64,000 nt of DNA from Winogradskyella helgolandensis (GCF_013404085.1 NZ_JABFHO010000001.1:2615001-2679000), one strand, 5' to 3'. Shown: positions 41,196-49,941, numbered from the stretch's first letter. A program made the numbers and translations. The notes: generated by a model from the sequence alone, not told the origin.

Positions 41196-41768
41196 TTAAT
41201 TGATAGCATCTTGACTTCTAATACGACTTAATGTTTCTTGTGCCATGCCTAAATAAGAAGCAATATGACCTAATGATACTTGGTAGACAATATCAGGAAA
41301 TTCAGCCAGCATATAATCGTAGCGCTCTCTTGCCGTTTGAAATTGAATTGCATTGAGTTTGTTAACTACATTAGTTAACATTTCGGCAATGACTAATCGA
41401 CCTAATTTTTCCATCTTAGGATATTTAGCAAATAAGACATCTAATTTTTCCTTAGAAATGAGATATAAAACAGAATCTTCAAGAACTTCTAAATAATATA
41501 AACTAGGTTTTTTTTGAAAAAAGCTATCAGCACTAGACATAAATTTTCCTGTTCCAAAAAACCACTGTGTAATCTCCTTTTGGTTATCATTAAGATAATA
41601 ACTTCTGCCCATGCCTTGCTCTATGAAATATAAGTATTTACATATGTCACCTTGGTGAACAAGTGTCTCATTTTTAGAGACTGATTTCATTGTAAAATGA
41701 TTCAAAATATCATTTAGTTCATCATCTGAAAATGGCACCAATGCCGTTAAAGTGTGGGTGAAACTCAT
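41196..41768 (-). CDS. Crp/Fnr-family transcriptional regulator
   Basis: A 190-residue regulator: cyclic-nucleotide-binding fold (FTMKSVSKNETLVHQGDICK, YLYFIEQGMGRSYYL, about residues 25-110) and a C-terminal winged helix (SLGHIASYLGMAQETLSRIR, recognition helix). No cysteine cluster of FNR is seen, so the signal is unknown. It ends about 93 bases before the TolC start, and both genes are on the same strand; it is the obvious candidate to control the efflux operon, perhaps through the inverted repeat at 41165-41191. Confidence 0.9.
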   Translation of the reverse strand: MSFTHTLTALVPFSDDELNDILNHFTMKSVSKNETLVHQGDICKYLYFIEQGMGRSYYLNDNQKEITQWFFGTGKFMSSADSFFQKKPSLYYLEVLEDSVLYLISKEKLDVLFAKYPKMEKLGRLVIAEMLTNVVNKLNAIQFQTARERYDYMLAEFPDIVYQVSLGHIASYLGMAQETLSRIRSQDAIN

Positions 41769-41833
41769 AATTAAAGAAAAAGCTAAGCTAATTGAAATTT
41801 AGGCTAGAAACAAACGAAATATAATAGAGAACA

Positions 41834-41914
41834 ATTGATCTCTATACCTTCTCTTTGAATGAGGTTTAATGGCTTTGAAAGCGAAAGATCATCTTTAATT
41901 AGATGGTCGTTTTT
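41834..41914 (+). ncRNA. Candidate structured RNA element, copy B
   Basis: Paralogue of the element at 37424-37503, about 80% identical over the 3' 54 bases. The hairpin here is GATCATCT / AGATGGTC (one G-U pair, loop TTAATT) followed by GTTTTTATT. It lies between two minus-strand genes (lipoprotein and Crp/Fnr regulator) with the T-run on the plus strand and touches the last bases of the lipoprotein gene. Confidence 0.45.
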
Positions 41915-42365
41915 ATTCGATAGTAATTCTATTTCTAAAACCTATATCTGTGCGTTCATCAAACAAAAAATCATAATAATCAGCATCACCTTTTGTGCCA
42001 TTGATTGTGGTTTTGGCTCTTCCAATTTCTAATCCAGATTTATTATATGCTTTAGCAATTACTGTTCTATCAAAATCAGTATCAAAGATCACGTATAAGG
42101 TGAGTTTATTATTGTTGCTACTAGATTGGCTACCAATATCGTAAACACCAGTTTTTAAGCCGTTCTGTTGTAAATCTTCAGAAAGTATAATTGTACATTC
42201 TAATGTTTTGTCTACTCCTTCAGAAACACCTTCAAAAAACTCCGTGGCACTTTCTCCAACAACTTCGCCACCTCTGTTTATTCCTTCTTTTGTTTTGTTG
42301 GCTATTCTGTCGCAAGATAAAAAGCTAAATAGAATTATTAAGGTTGTTAATTGGTAAATCTTCAT
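41913..42365 (-). CDS. Lipoprotein of unknown function
   Basis: From the ATG at 42365 the protein is 150 residues with a clean lipoprotein signal (MKIYQLTTLIILFSFLSC). A start four codons upstream (42377, MFND) is possible but less natural. The mature part starts with a helical Gly/Glu-rich stretch (GINRGGEVVGESATEFFEGV) and then a beta-rich domain (LTLYVIFDTDFDRTVIAKAY). No family recognised. The upstream acetyltransferase gene ends 25-37 bases before it. Confidence 0.75.
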   Translation of the reverse strand: MKIYQLTTLIILFSFLSCDRIANKTKEGINRGGEVVGESATEFFEGVSEGVDKTLECTIILSEDLQQNGLKTGVYDIGSQSSSNNNKLTLYVIFDTDFDRTVIAKAYNKSGLEIGRAKTTINGTKGDADYYDFLFDERTDIGFRNRITIE

Positions 42366-42402
42366 ATCGTTAAACATTTTTATAAAAATAAATATAATGA
42401 AT

Positions 42403-43491
42403 TTAACGTCTAATTTTATCTATGATTTTCTGCAAATTTAAATATACAAATTCATTCGTTTTTGCATAATAAAATGAAATAAAACAAACTACTGAAAGAA
42501 ACAGTATGGCACCGATAATAGCTTGCCAAGGCTCTAAAGCTCTACCAATAAGTTGATGCAATCCAAAACCAGTAAGACTACCATAAATGATAATGAAATG
42601 AATGACATAAATGGATAGTGTTTTTTGTCCAATTTTTAGAATTAATGGTTGTTTAATATAATTCTCCGCTAAATAAAACAGAGAAAAGATGATTAACACA
42701 TTTCCTAGTCTAGTAAATAAATAATTATAATAAGCAACCTCTTTTAAAATTGATAAATCAGAGACATAGTATAGTTTCATTAATGTTTCAGAAGAACCGA
42801 AAATAAGTGCAATTCCAATAACAAAAAAACCAGATACAATGGCTATTTTAAACTTAGGACGTTCTACATAACGATAAAATAATGTTGCAATAAAACCACC
42901 AAAGGCTACATAACCAAACCAAGGAATTATATTAAAAATGGAACCGTTTGCTTTAGATAAATAGTTTGAGAACACCATAGGAACCTCAGGTAATTCTAAA
43001 TGGCGATACAAGGGTTCTAACATAAAAATGGTTAAACCAAGTAGTAACATCACTATAGAAAATACCAAAGTTTTTTTTAATGTGAGCCTGTAAATAAAAA
43101 CAATTAGTATAAGGGAGAGTCCAATACATTGTAAAACATCTACAACTAAAAAGGAATCGGGAAATTTACCTGTTAACCATTCAAAAATTGGGGCTCGCAA
43201 TAGATAACCGATACCAATAAGCATAAATCCTCGTATTAGGCCTTTATGCATTCGCTTCTCAATTGTTCCATTAAGCTTTGCTCTTATTAATAAATATGAA
43301 AAAATGAGACCCGAAATAGTGAAAAAAGTTGGTGCAGTAATACCTCTTGTGTATTCCCAAACTTTAAAAGCTGTATAGCTATGATTTCTGTATGAAACGT
43401 TTAAAAGAGTATCTATAAAATGTCCTTGAAGCATCATTAAGATAGCAAATGCTCTTACGGCATCTATGAAATATAGGCGGTTTGTGCTCAA
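42403..43491 (-). CDS. Membrane acetyltransferase (HGSNAT/DUF1624-like)
   Basis: A 362-residue protein with about ten membrane segments and the opening RLYFIDAVRAFAILMMLQGH (catalytic-type His) and FTISGLIFSYLLIRA. Layout matches the heparan-alpha-glucosaminide N-acetyltransferase catalytic family/DUF1624, related to acyltransferase-3 proteins. It would acetylate a sugar or lipid-linked substrate at the inner membrane; the substrate is unknown. Upstream region carries a -7 box and two palindromes. Confidence 0.85.
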   Translation of the reverse strand: MSTNRLYFIDAVRAFAILMMLQGHFIDTLLNVSYRNHSYTAFKVWEYTRGITAPTFFTISGLIFSYLLIRAKLNGTIEKRMHKGLIRGFMLIGIGYLLRAPIFEWLTGKFPDSFLVVDVLQCIGLSLILIVFIYRLTLKKTLVFSIVMLLLGLTIFMLEPLYRHLELPEVPMVFSNYLSKANGSIFNIIPWFGYVAFGGFIATLFYRYVERPKFKIAIVSGFFVIGIALIFGSSETLMKLYYVSDLSILKEVAYYNYLFTRLGNVLIIFSLFYLAENYIKQPLILKIGQKTLSIYVIHFIIIYGSLTGFGLHQLIGRALEPWQAIIGAILFLSVVCFISFYYAKTNEFVYLNLQKIIDKIRR

Positions 43492-43510
43492 GTAATAATT
43501 GATTGGTGTA

Positions 43511-43562
43511 CAAATGTACTATTTTACAATTGTAAATAAATAATATCAAACAATTTTGATAT
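43511..43562 (-). promoter_or_regulatory. Promoter with two palindromes upstream of the acetyltransferase
   Basis: On the minus strand TACATTTG (43518-43511) matches TAnnTTTG, 20 bases before the ATG. Just upstream lie two perfect palindromes: TTTACAATTGTAAA at 43523-43536 and ATATCAAA-CAAT-TTTGATAT at 43543-43562. They occupy the -20 to -60 region and look like operators. The whole sits in the 101-base gap after mscS. Confidence 0.5.
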
Positions 43563-43592
43563 AGTAACCTTATCTTTTTTTTGCATTTAGAG

Positions 43593-44534
43593 CTATGAGG
43601 CTTTGTTGTTGGTATGATCACTATCGAGATAAACACGTGTTCGCGGTAAGCTTTTTGGGTAGTTTTTCTGAATAAATTCTATCATTTTTTCACGAACATG
43701 TACACGTAAATCCCATGCCGTAGGTGAGTTTTTGGCACTTACTAAAATTCTAATTTCAATTGTGGTTTCTTTTGAGTCTGTTACCTGTAAAACATTTACT
43801 TGTTTATCCCAAAGTACTGTATTTTCTAATATTTTTGTTAATTCTGTTCGCAAGGCATCAAAAGGCACATGATAATCGGTATGTAGAAAAACAGATCCAA
43901 TTATATCGGCAGAATTGCGAGTCCAGTTTTGAAAAGGATTTTCCAAAAAGTAAGTGGATGGTAATACAAGTCGTCTTTTATCCCATAGACGTACTACCAC
44001 ATAGGTGAGATTAATTTCTTCAATCCAACCCCATTCGTTTTCTACAACTACAGCATCATCAATTCTAAAGGGTTGTGTAAAGGCTATTTGAATACCGGCT
44101 AGCAATGCGCCAACCACTTTTTGAGCTGATAAACCAATAATAATTCCGGCTAAACCAGCAGAAGCAAAAATTCCGTATCCGATTTTTTTAATACTATCAA
44201 ATGAGAGTAGAATAAATCCTATAGCTAATAGCCCAATAATGAAAATGATAATTTTCTCTAGTAGATTAATTTGCGTATACATCTTTCTAGCTTTAAGATT
44301 GTCTTCAGCAGAAATATCGTAACGTTTTAAAAAGAGCGCTTTTCCATTTTTTAAGAAAATTATTAGTAACCATGCAAAGCAAATAATTAGGAAATTATGT
44401 TTTTGCGGGACTAACAAGGAGCTTTCATAATCTTCAAAATTTGAAAGTGAATTCATGAAGTCGAAAACACCTTCTATATTGAAAAATATTAGAATTAAAA
44501 GGAGGCATATAATCAATTGAATGGATCTTTTCAT
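43593..44534 (-). CDS. Small-conductance mechanosensitive channel (MscS family)
   Basis: A 313-residue inner-membrane channel that opens under membrane tension. Four likely membrane helices (about 5-22, 46-62, 90-110 and the pore helix ~118-145), with the pore motif FASAGLAGIIIGLSAQKVVG and the MscS beta-domain segment FRIDDAVVVENEWGWIEEIN, RLWDKRRLVLPSTYFLENPF. The C-terminal alpha/beta domain runs to the end. Transcribed away from the AGCS gene. Confidence 0.92.
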   Translation of the reverse strand: MKRSIQLIICLLLILIFFNIEGVFDFMNSLSNFEDYESSLLVPQKHNFLIICFAWLLIIFLKNGKALFLKRYDISAEDNLKARKMYTQINLLEKIIIFIIGLLAIGFILLSFDSIKKIGYGIFASAGLAGIIIGLSAQKVVGALLAGIQIAFTQPFRIDDAVVVENEWGWIEEINLTYVVVRLWDKRRLVLPSTYFLENPFQNWTRNSADIIGSVFLHTDYHVPFDALRTELTKILENTVLWDKQVNVLQVTDSKETTIEIRILVSAKNSPTAWDLRVHVREKMIEFIQKNYPKSLPRTRVYLDSDHTNNKAS

Positions 44535-44828
44535 AAGGTAAAAAGAGGTTTATTGTCTATTCTTAATGTATTAGAATTTTAATGGAAACACAAGTAAAAC
44601 CACTATAAATCTTAATGTTTATATGATTTTTATAAAATTCGGAAATAAAAATCTCATTATTGCATACTTTATACTGTACAGAATTGTTCGTTGTTAAAAA
44701 TTTAATCTTAGATAAGTATGCTTTTGTTAAGGCTTGTTATTTATATGATCATAAAATCTGATGCTTTATTTACAAATTTTAGCAACAGAAACTTATATAA
44801 TAAAAACCGTTTACTACATTTATAATCT

Positions 44829-46205
44829 ATGGAATTTTTAAACGAACTACTCAGCGACTTTTCATCTTTAGCTTGGGGATTACCCTTGCTTATTTTATTA
44901 ATTGGTGGAGGCTTATATTTATTAATACGCTCTCATTTTTTACCGTTTCGGTATTTAGGGCATGCCTTAAATGTACTTAGGGGAAAATATGACGACCCAA
45001 ATGATCCTGGTGAAATATCGCATTTTCAAGCCTTAACAACGGCATTATCTGCAACTGTAGGCATGGGAAACATTGCAGGTGTTGCGGTTGCTATTTCAAT
45101 TGGTGGACCAGGTGCTGTTTTTTGGATGTGGATTAGTGCTGTGATTGGGATGTCTACAAAATTCTTTACTTCTACCTTAGCAATAATGTATCGAGGTAAA
45201 GATAGTGCTGGCGAACTTCAAGGAGGACCAATGTATTTTATTATGGAAGGTTTAGGGAAATCATGGAAGCCTTTAGCTGTGTTTTTTAGTTTCTGTGGCC
45301 TTATAGGCGCCTTGCCTGTTTTTAATGTGAATCAATTGACGCAAGCTTTAAATGATATTTTATTAATTCCGAATGGTGTACAAGTAGGCTTATATACGAA
45401 TCTCACTATTGGTGTTATTTTGGTGTTTATTACTGGTTTAGTAATTTTAGGAGGTATTAAACGAATTGGTTCCGTTGCTTCTCGTTTAGTACCAAGTATG
45501 GTGGCTCTATATTTTCTATTGGTTATTATCATTCTTATAGCACATAACGATGTGTTATTATATTATTTGAAACTTATATTTACAGACGCCTTCGCTGCTA
45601 ACTATTATCCTAAAGATGATACCTTTTTAGGAGGTGTTATAGGTGCTTTAATTCTTCATGGTATAAAACGTGGAGCATTTTCTAATGAAGCCGGAATTGG
45701 TACAGCTCCAATGGCACATGGTGCAGCCAAAACAGATGAGCCTATTCGCGAAGGATTAGTTGCTATGCTAGGACCTGCAATAGATACTTTAATTGTTTGT
45801 ACACTTACGGCTTTAGCTATTTTGGTTACTGGTGTTTGGGAAACGACTTCTGATAACGGAGTGAGTCTTACGGCATCAGCTTTTGATGATGTTATGCCTA
45901 ACTATGGTAAATATCTGTTGTTAGTCTGTATTGCTGTATTTAGTATGAGCTCGCTATTTTCTTACTCATATTATGGTACAAAATGTATGTCGTTTCTTTT
46001 TGGAGCGGATAAAAAGCACTATTATAATTACTTCTATATCTTGAGTATTTTCATCGGAGCTACAACGAGCTTAAGCATGATGATTAACCTTATTGATGGT
46101 GTGTTTGCTCTAATGGCGATTCCGACGATGTTGGCAACGTTAATCTTAGCTCCAAAAGTGTTAATTGAGCTCAAAGCGTATATCAAACGACTAAAAAATG
46201 AGTGA
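44829..46205 (+). CDS. Alanine/glycine:cation symporter (AGCS family)
   Basis: A 458-residue transporter with about eleven membrane segments; sodium-coupled uptake of alanine or glycine is the known family role. Signatures: ALTTALSATVGMGNIAGVAV, GGPGAVFWMWISAVIGMSTK, GELQGGPMYFIMEGLG, GIKRGAFSNEAGIGTAPMAH. Stop and the stop of the convergent AraC gene are immediately adjacent (46205/46206). The 294-base upstream gap 44535-44828 has no clear -7 box; TATGATCATA near 44742 is a short palindrome. Confidence 0.94.
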   Translation: MEFLNELLSDFSSLAWGLPLLILLIGGGLYLLIRSHFLPFRYLGHALNVLRGKYDDPNDPGEISHFQALTTALSATVGMGNIAGVAVAISIGGPGAVFWMWISAVIGMSTKFFTSTLAIMYRGKDSAGELQGGPMYFIMEGLGKSWKPLAVFFSFCGLIGALPVFNVNQLTQALNDILLIPNGVQVGLYTNLTIGVILVFITGLVILGGIKRIGSVASRLVPSMVALYFLLVIIILIAHNDVLLYYLKLIFTDAFAANYYPKDDTFLGGVIGALILHGIKRGAFSNEAGIGTAPMAHGAAKTDEPIREGLVAMLGPAIDTLIVCTLTALAILVTGVWETTSDNGVSLTASAFDDVMPNYGKYLLLVCIAVFSMSSLFSYSYYGTKCMSFLFGADKKHYYNYFYILSIFIGATTSLSMMINLIDGVFALMAIPTMLATLILAPKVLIELKAYIKRLKNE

Positions 46206-47126
46206 TTATTTGCTTATAGAAGCTTTAAATTGCTGAGGAGTCATCATTTCCATTTTCTTAAATTGTCTGTTGAAATAACTCGTGTTATTAAATCCAGATT
46301 GAAAAGCAATGTCAGACATCCTCATGTTTTGGGATGTTTTGATGAGCTTTTTAGAAAACTTAATTTTTTCTGAATTGATATAGTCAATAGGAGAAATGCC
46401 TAAGGTGTTTTTAAACTGCTTATGAAAGTGAGAGGTGCTCATGTAGGCTTTCTTCGCCAACAGATCTACAGTAATATCCTTGTTCGTTAAATTTTCTTTA
46501 ATAAATTTAATAACGGTACCAATCCTAGTGTCATTAAAAATATGAGTGTCATTTACAATAAGAGATTTAGCTTTGGTTTGAAGTAATCTTATAATTAACT
46601 CTTGAATCATTAAATCTAGCAAGACATCTTTAGATTTATTACTATTAGTAAAAGTGTACGTTAGTCGTTCCAATAAATGATTTACATCTACATTATTTAT
46701 AAGATGTGATGTGGTTTTATCTAAATCCCAAGTGTTGTTTTCATTTTCGATAGCCACATTGTGGTTAAATTTTTCTACAACTTCTAAAATTTTAAAAGCA
46801 TCGATGCCTAAAGCTAAACACTGTGTTGGTTTATTTTTTGTAGCAATTGGAAAATCAATAACCATTTCTTTATTGGTAGGCATAACAACAGATTCTCCTG
46901 GGAAAAAGTCGAAAGCATCAAAACCATCCAAATGCATTATTTTTTTTCCAGTGAGCATACTTGCTATAATAGGAAAGTCGAATGTTAAAGACACTTTCTC
47001 AGCAATCGCATGTGTTTCGTATATATTAAGTTCTGCATATTCAGCATTGTAAGTCGTCCTATTTTCTACTAACGTAGTAAGTTTTCTGTGGCTTTTATGT
47101 TGCGTTAATAAGTTGCTCATACTCAA
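46206..47126 (-). CDS. AraC-family transcriptional regulator
   Basis: A 306-residue regulator with an N-terminal sensor domain (about 1-190, AraC_N-like: FFPGESVVMPTNKEMVIDFP) and a C-terminal pair of helix-turn-helix units (about 200-305: DITVDLLAKKAYMSTSHFHK, LGISPIDYINSEKIKFSKKL, MSDIAFQSGFNNTSYFNRQF). Divergent from the aldehyde dehydrogenase gene; the shared 166-base region holds 21-bp-spaced direct repeats typical of AraC-type binding. It is likely to control that gene, probably in response to an aldehyde, alcohol or related compound (inference). Confidence 0.92.
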   Translation of the reverse strand: MSMSNLLTQHKSHRKLTTLVENRTTYNAEYAELNIYETHAIAEKVSLTFDFPIIASMLTGKKIMHLDGFDAFDFFPGESVVMPTNKEMVIDFPIATKNKPTQCLALGIDAFKILEVVEKFNHNVAIENENNTWDLDKTTSHLINNVDVNHLLERLTYTFTNSNKSKDVLLDLMIQELIIRLLQTKAKSLIVNDTHIFNDTRIGTVIKFIKENLTNKDITVDLLAKKAYMSTSHFHKQFKNTLGISPIDYINSEKIKFSKKLIKTSQNMRMSDIAFQSGFNNTSYFNRQFKKMEMMTPQQFKASISK

Positions 47127-47164
47127 TATTACAAAAAAAAAATCTTAAAAATAGTTAATAAGAG

Positions 47165-47229
47165 ATATGTTCAAAAATATAATCAATATGTTCAATTTAT
47201 TTGGGATTTGATAAAATAACTTTATCAAA
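47165..47229. promoter_or_regulatory. Direct repeats and inverted repeat between araC-type gene and ALDH
   Basis: ATATGTTCAA occurs at 47165-47174 and again, identical, at 47186-47195: a 21-base period, two helical turns, as AraC-family proteins prefer. Directly downstream TTTGATAAA (47207-47215) and TTTATCAAA (47221-47229) form a perfect inverted repeat with a 5-base spacer. TAATTTTTG near 47242-47250 is an imperfect -7 box. Confidence 0.6.
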
Positions 47230-47292
47230 ACTAAAGTATAAGTAATTTTTGTGCTAAATAAATAAATAATTAACAATAAAACACATTAAGGT

Positions 47293-48792
47293 ATGAGCTA
47301 TTCTAAGCCAAAATTTAAAGAGAAGTATTCTAATTTTATAAACGGAAAATTTGTGCCACCAGTTGGTGGTGATTATTTTGAAAATACATCTCCAATCGAT
47401 GGAAGTGTAATCGCAAAATATCCAAGATCACAAAAAGAAGATATAGAAAATGCAGTAGAAGCTGCAAATGCAGCAAAAGAAGCTTGGGGAAATACATCAG
47501 CAACCGAACGCGCTACGCTTTTAAATAAAGTAGCTGATATTATAGAAGCGAATTTAGAAGAATTTGCACTTGTAGAAACTTGTGATAATGGAAAACCAAT
47601 CCGCGAAACTCTAAACGCAGATATTCCTTTAGCTGTAGATCATTGGCGTTATTTTGCAGCATGCATCAGAGCAGAAGAAGGTAGTGCTACGGAGTTAGAT
47701 CAAAATACCTTATCCATGAATATTAAAGAACCACTTGGTGTCATTGGTCAAATTATTCCATGGAATTTCCCTTTATTAATGTTGTCTTGGAAATTACCTC
47801 CAGCATTAGCAACAGGGAACTGCGTTGTATTAAAACCAGCGGAACAAACGCCATCTTCAGCCACATTATTAATGGAGAAAATTGCAGATGTTTTTCCTCC
47901 AGGTGTATTAAATATTGTTCATGGTTTTGGTCCAGAAGCCGGAAAACCTTTAGCGTCGAGTTCTAAAATAGATAAAGTAGCCTTTACAGGTGAAACAACA
48001 ACAGGGCAATTAATTATGCAGTACGCGTCTAAAAATCTAAATCCTGTGACTATGGAATTAGGTGGGAAGTCTCCAAATATATTCTTTAATAGTGTAATGG
48101 ATGAAGATGATGCGTTTTTAGACAAAGCAATTGAAGGTGCTGTTTTATTTGCCTTTAATAAAGGTGAGGTTTGTACCTGTCCTTCAAGAATTTTAGTGCA
48201 AGAAGATATTTATGATGCTTTTATGGAGCGCGTAGTAGCAAGAACAAATGCAATTATTCAGGATAATCCTTATGATGTAAACACGCAGGTTGGTGCGCAA
48301 GCGTCTAACGATCAGTATGAAAAAATACAATCGTATTTTAAAATTGGAAAAGATGAAGGAGCAAAAGTATTAACAGGTGGTGAAGCTAATAAATTAGATG
48401 GCGATTTAGCTAATGGATATTATATTAAGCCTACGATTTTAGAAGGTCATAATAAGATGCGTGTTTTTCAAGAAGAGATTTTTGGACCAGTTGTTTGTGT
48501 CACTAAGTTTAAAGATGAAGCGGAAGCATTAGAAATTGCTAACGACACTATGTATGGTCTTGGAGCCGGTGTTTGGACCAGAGATGCCCATCAATTATAT
48601 CAAATACCAAGAGCTATTAAAGCGGGTCGTGTTTGGGTAAATTGTTATCATGCTTATCCCGCACATGCACCATTTGGTGGCTATAAAAAATCTGGATTCG
48701 GTAGAGAGAATCATTTAATGATGATGAGTCATTATAGACAAACTAAAAACATGTTAATCTCTTATGATAAGAACAAGTTAGGTTTCTTTTAG
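47293..48792 (+). CDS. NAD(P)-dependent aldehyde dehydrogenase (acetaldehyde-type)
   Basis: Oxidises an aldehyde to its acid. At 499 residues it has the normal length. Motifs: [20 protein letters not shown] (Asn169-type site), [13 protein letters not shown] (cofactor loop), [13 protein letters not shown] (general-base Glu) and the catalytic Cys in [13 protein letters not shown], plus [15 protein letters not shown] and [15 protein letters not shown] near the end. Sequence style and the neighbouring DUF779 gene fit the ExaC/AldA acetaldehyde dehydrogenase group, which would feed acetate to the acs genes downstream. Confidence 0.93.
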   Translation: MSYSKPKFKEKYSNFINGKFVPPVGGDYFENTSPIDGSVIAKYPRSQKEDIENAVEAANAAKEAWGNTSATERATLLNKVADIIEANLEEFALVETCDNGKPIRETLNADIPLAVDHWRYFAACIRAEEGSATELDQNTLSMNIKEPLGVIGQIIPWNFPLLMLSWKLPPALATGNCVVLKPAEQTPSSATLLMEKIADVFPPGVLNIVHGFGPEAGKPLASSSKIDKVAFTGETTTGQLIMQYASKNLNPVTMELGGKSPNIFFNSVMDEDDAFLDKAIEGAVLFAFNKGEVCTCPSRILVQEDIYDAFMERVVARTNAIIQDNPYDVNTQVGAQASNDQYEKIQSYFKIGKDEGAKVLTGGEANKLDGDLANGYYIKPTILEGHNKMRVFQEEIFGPVVCVTKFKDEAEALEIANDTMYGLGAGVWTRDAHQLYQIPRAIKAGRVWVNCYHAYPAHAPFGGYKKSGFGRENHLMMMSHYRQTKNMLISYDKNKLGFF

Positions 48793-48812
48793 GATTTTAT
48801 TAATAGCTAATT

Positions 48813-48848
48813 AAGGCTGAATTAGTATATTTAATTCAGCTTTTTTTT
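48813..48848 (+). terminator. Terminator between ALDH and DUF779 genes
   Basis: AAGGCTGAATTA (48813-48824) pairs with TAATTCAGCTTT (48832-48843), 12 bp with one G-U pair, followed by a run of T. The DUF779 gene starts 13 bases later, so its expression needs read-through or a promoter overlapping this hairpin. Confidence 0.75.
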
Positions 48849-48860
48849 ATACCACATTTT

Positions 48861-49223
48861 ATGAAACGCGTAAAAATAACAGATAAAGCAGCAGAAATAG
48901 TTAAGCAACTTCAAGCGAAACATGGTGATTTAATTTTTCATCAAAGTGGAGGTTGTTGTGATGGTTCTGCGCCAATGATTTTTGAAGAAGGAGAGATGTA
49001 TCTAGATGAAAGTGATATTCTTTTAGGTGCAGTTGAAGGCGTGAATTTTTATATGAATCAAGATCAATTCGAATATTGGAAACATACCCACTTAACCGTT
49101 GATATCACAGAAGGTAGAGGTGCCAGTTTTTCATTAGAGATTCCTTTAGGTCTTCGATTTTTAATTCATTCCCGATTATTAACAGAAGAAGAGGAAGCTT
49201 ACTTTAATATGAAAGTGGAATAA
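48861..49223 (+). CDS. DUF779 family protein
   Basis: A 120-residue protein with the DUF779 signature LIFHQSGGCCDGSAPMIFEE (about residues 21-40) and C-terminal EIPLGLRFLIHSRLLTEEE. The family commonly accompanies acetaldehyde dehydrogenase genes, as here; its activity is unknown. The paired cysteines suggest metal binding or redox chemistry (inference). A strong terminator follows. Confidence 0.9.
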   Translation: MKRVKITDKAAEIVKQLQAKHGDLIFHQSGGCCDGSAPMIFEEGEMYLDESDILLGAVEGVNFYMNQDQFEYWKHTHLTVDITEGRGASFSLEIPLGLRFLIHSRLLTEEEEAYFNMKVE

Positions 49224-49241
49224 TTCCGAGATTTTATATCA

Positions 49242-49276
49242 AAAAAAGCCTATATGCTTTGCGTATAGGCTTTTTT
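49242..49276 (+). terminator. Terminator after the DUF779 gene
   Basis: AAAAAAGCCTATATGC (49242-49257) pairs with GCGTATAGGCTTTTTT (49261-49276) through 16 base pairs (one G-U) with a TTT loop. Very stable, with T-run on both strands. Confidence 0.9.
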
Positions 49277-49412
49277 ATGTTTTCGTAATTCTACATCAAA
49301 TAATAATTAATATGATATATTTTTCGTTTTAATTTTATTAAAAATGAAATTTTTTAACTATTGGTTGATGATTTTATTGCTAATTTGATATATTTATGCT
49401 AAATAAATATAT

Positions 49413-49832
49413 ATGACTATAGATTTATGTCCAAATTGTGGTAGTGATCAGTATGTTAAGAGTGGAATTGTCAATAAAAGACAACGTTATAAATGTAAAA
49501 AATGCAACTACTATTTCACAGTTAATAAAATAGGAAAGAAGATAGATGACTATTACGTTAATAAATCACTACAACTTTATTTAGAAGGACTTACCTACAG
49601 GGAAATTGAACGGATTCTCGGGATTTCTCATGTCAGTGTCATGAATTGGGTTAAAAAATACAATATTAAGCGTCCTTATAACTCTAATTATCATCCCACT
49701 TACAAAATTCTAAACGCTAATGAGCTTGGTAGATATTTTTTAGATACAAATAATTTAAAGGGTGCAGGTGTTGTGGTGACTGAGTTAGGAGATAAATTTA
49801 TGCTCATAAAATGGGAGCGATTTAAAGATTAG
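49413..49832 (+). CDS. IS1-InsA-like zinc-ribbon / helix-turn-helix protein
   Basis: A 139-residue protein. Residues ~6-36 form a zinc ribbon with two CxxC pairs (CPNCGSDQYVKSG and YKCKKCNYYFTV). Residues ~50-82 form a helix-turn-helix (LTYREIERILGISHVSVMNW). The remaining ~55 residues (LGRYFLDTNNLKGAGVVVTE, LGDKFMLIKWERF) are not part of InsA. No catalytic transposase domain and no terminal inverted repeats are seen. It is best read as a transposase-derived DNA-binding regulator. It sits between two strong terminators' worth of spacing, just upstream of the porin-permease-kinase-acs series, so it may regulate that cluster (inference). Confidence 0.8.
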   Translation: MTIDLCPNCGSDQYVKSGIVNKRQRYKCKKCNYYFTVNKIGKKIDDYYVNKSLQLYLEGLTYREIERILGISHVSVMNWVKKYNIKRPYNSNYHPTYKILNANELGRYFLDTNNLKGAGVVVTELGDKFMLIKWERFKD

Positions 49833-49941
49833 TATATTAAATTAACAAATAGATATATAAAATATTATTAAAAGCAATGTTTTTAAGAGCTTAGTGGTGC
49901 ACACAGAATCAATTTAAAGTACTAACTAATCTTTTTTAACC

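Noticed and set aside
43379..43636. 85-codon minus-strand ORF between mscS and the acetyltransferase
   Set aside because: Overlaps both real genes in another frame and crosses the promoter/palindrome region; composition is not protein-like.
44742..44751. TATGATCATA palindrome upstream of the AGCS gene
   Set aside because: Ten-base palindromes are common by chance in such AT-rich sequence and no second element supports it.
49413..49832. Intact insertion sequence of the IS1 family
   Set aside because: No second ORF with a DDE domain and no terminal inverted repeats or target duplication were found around it.
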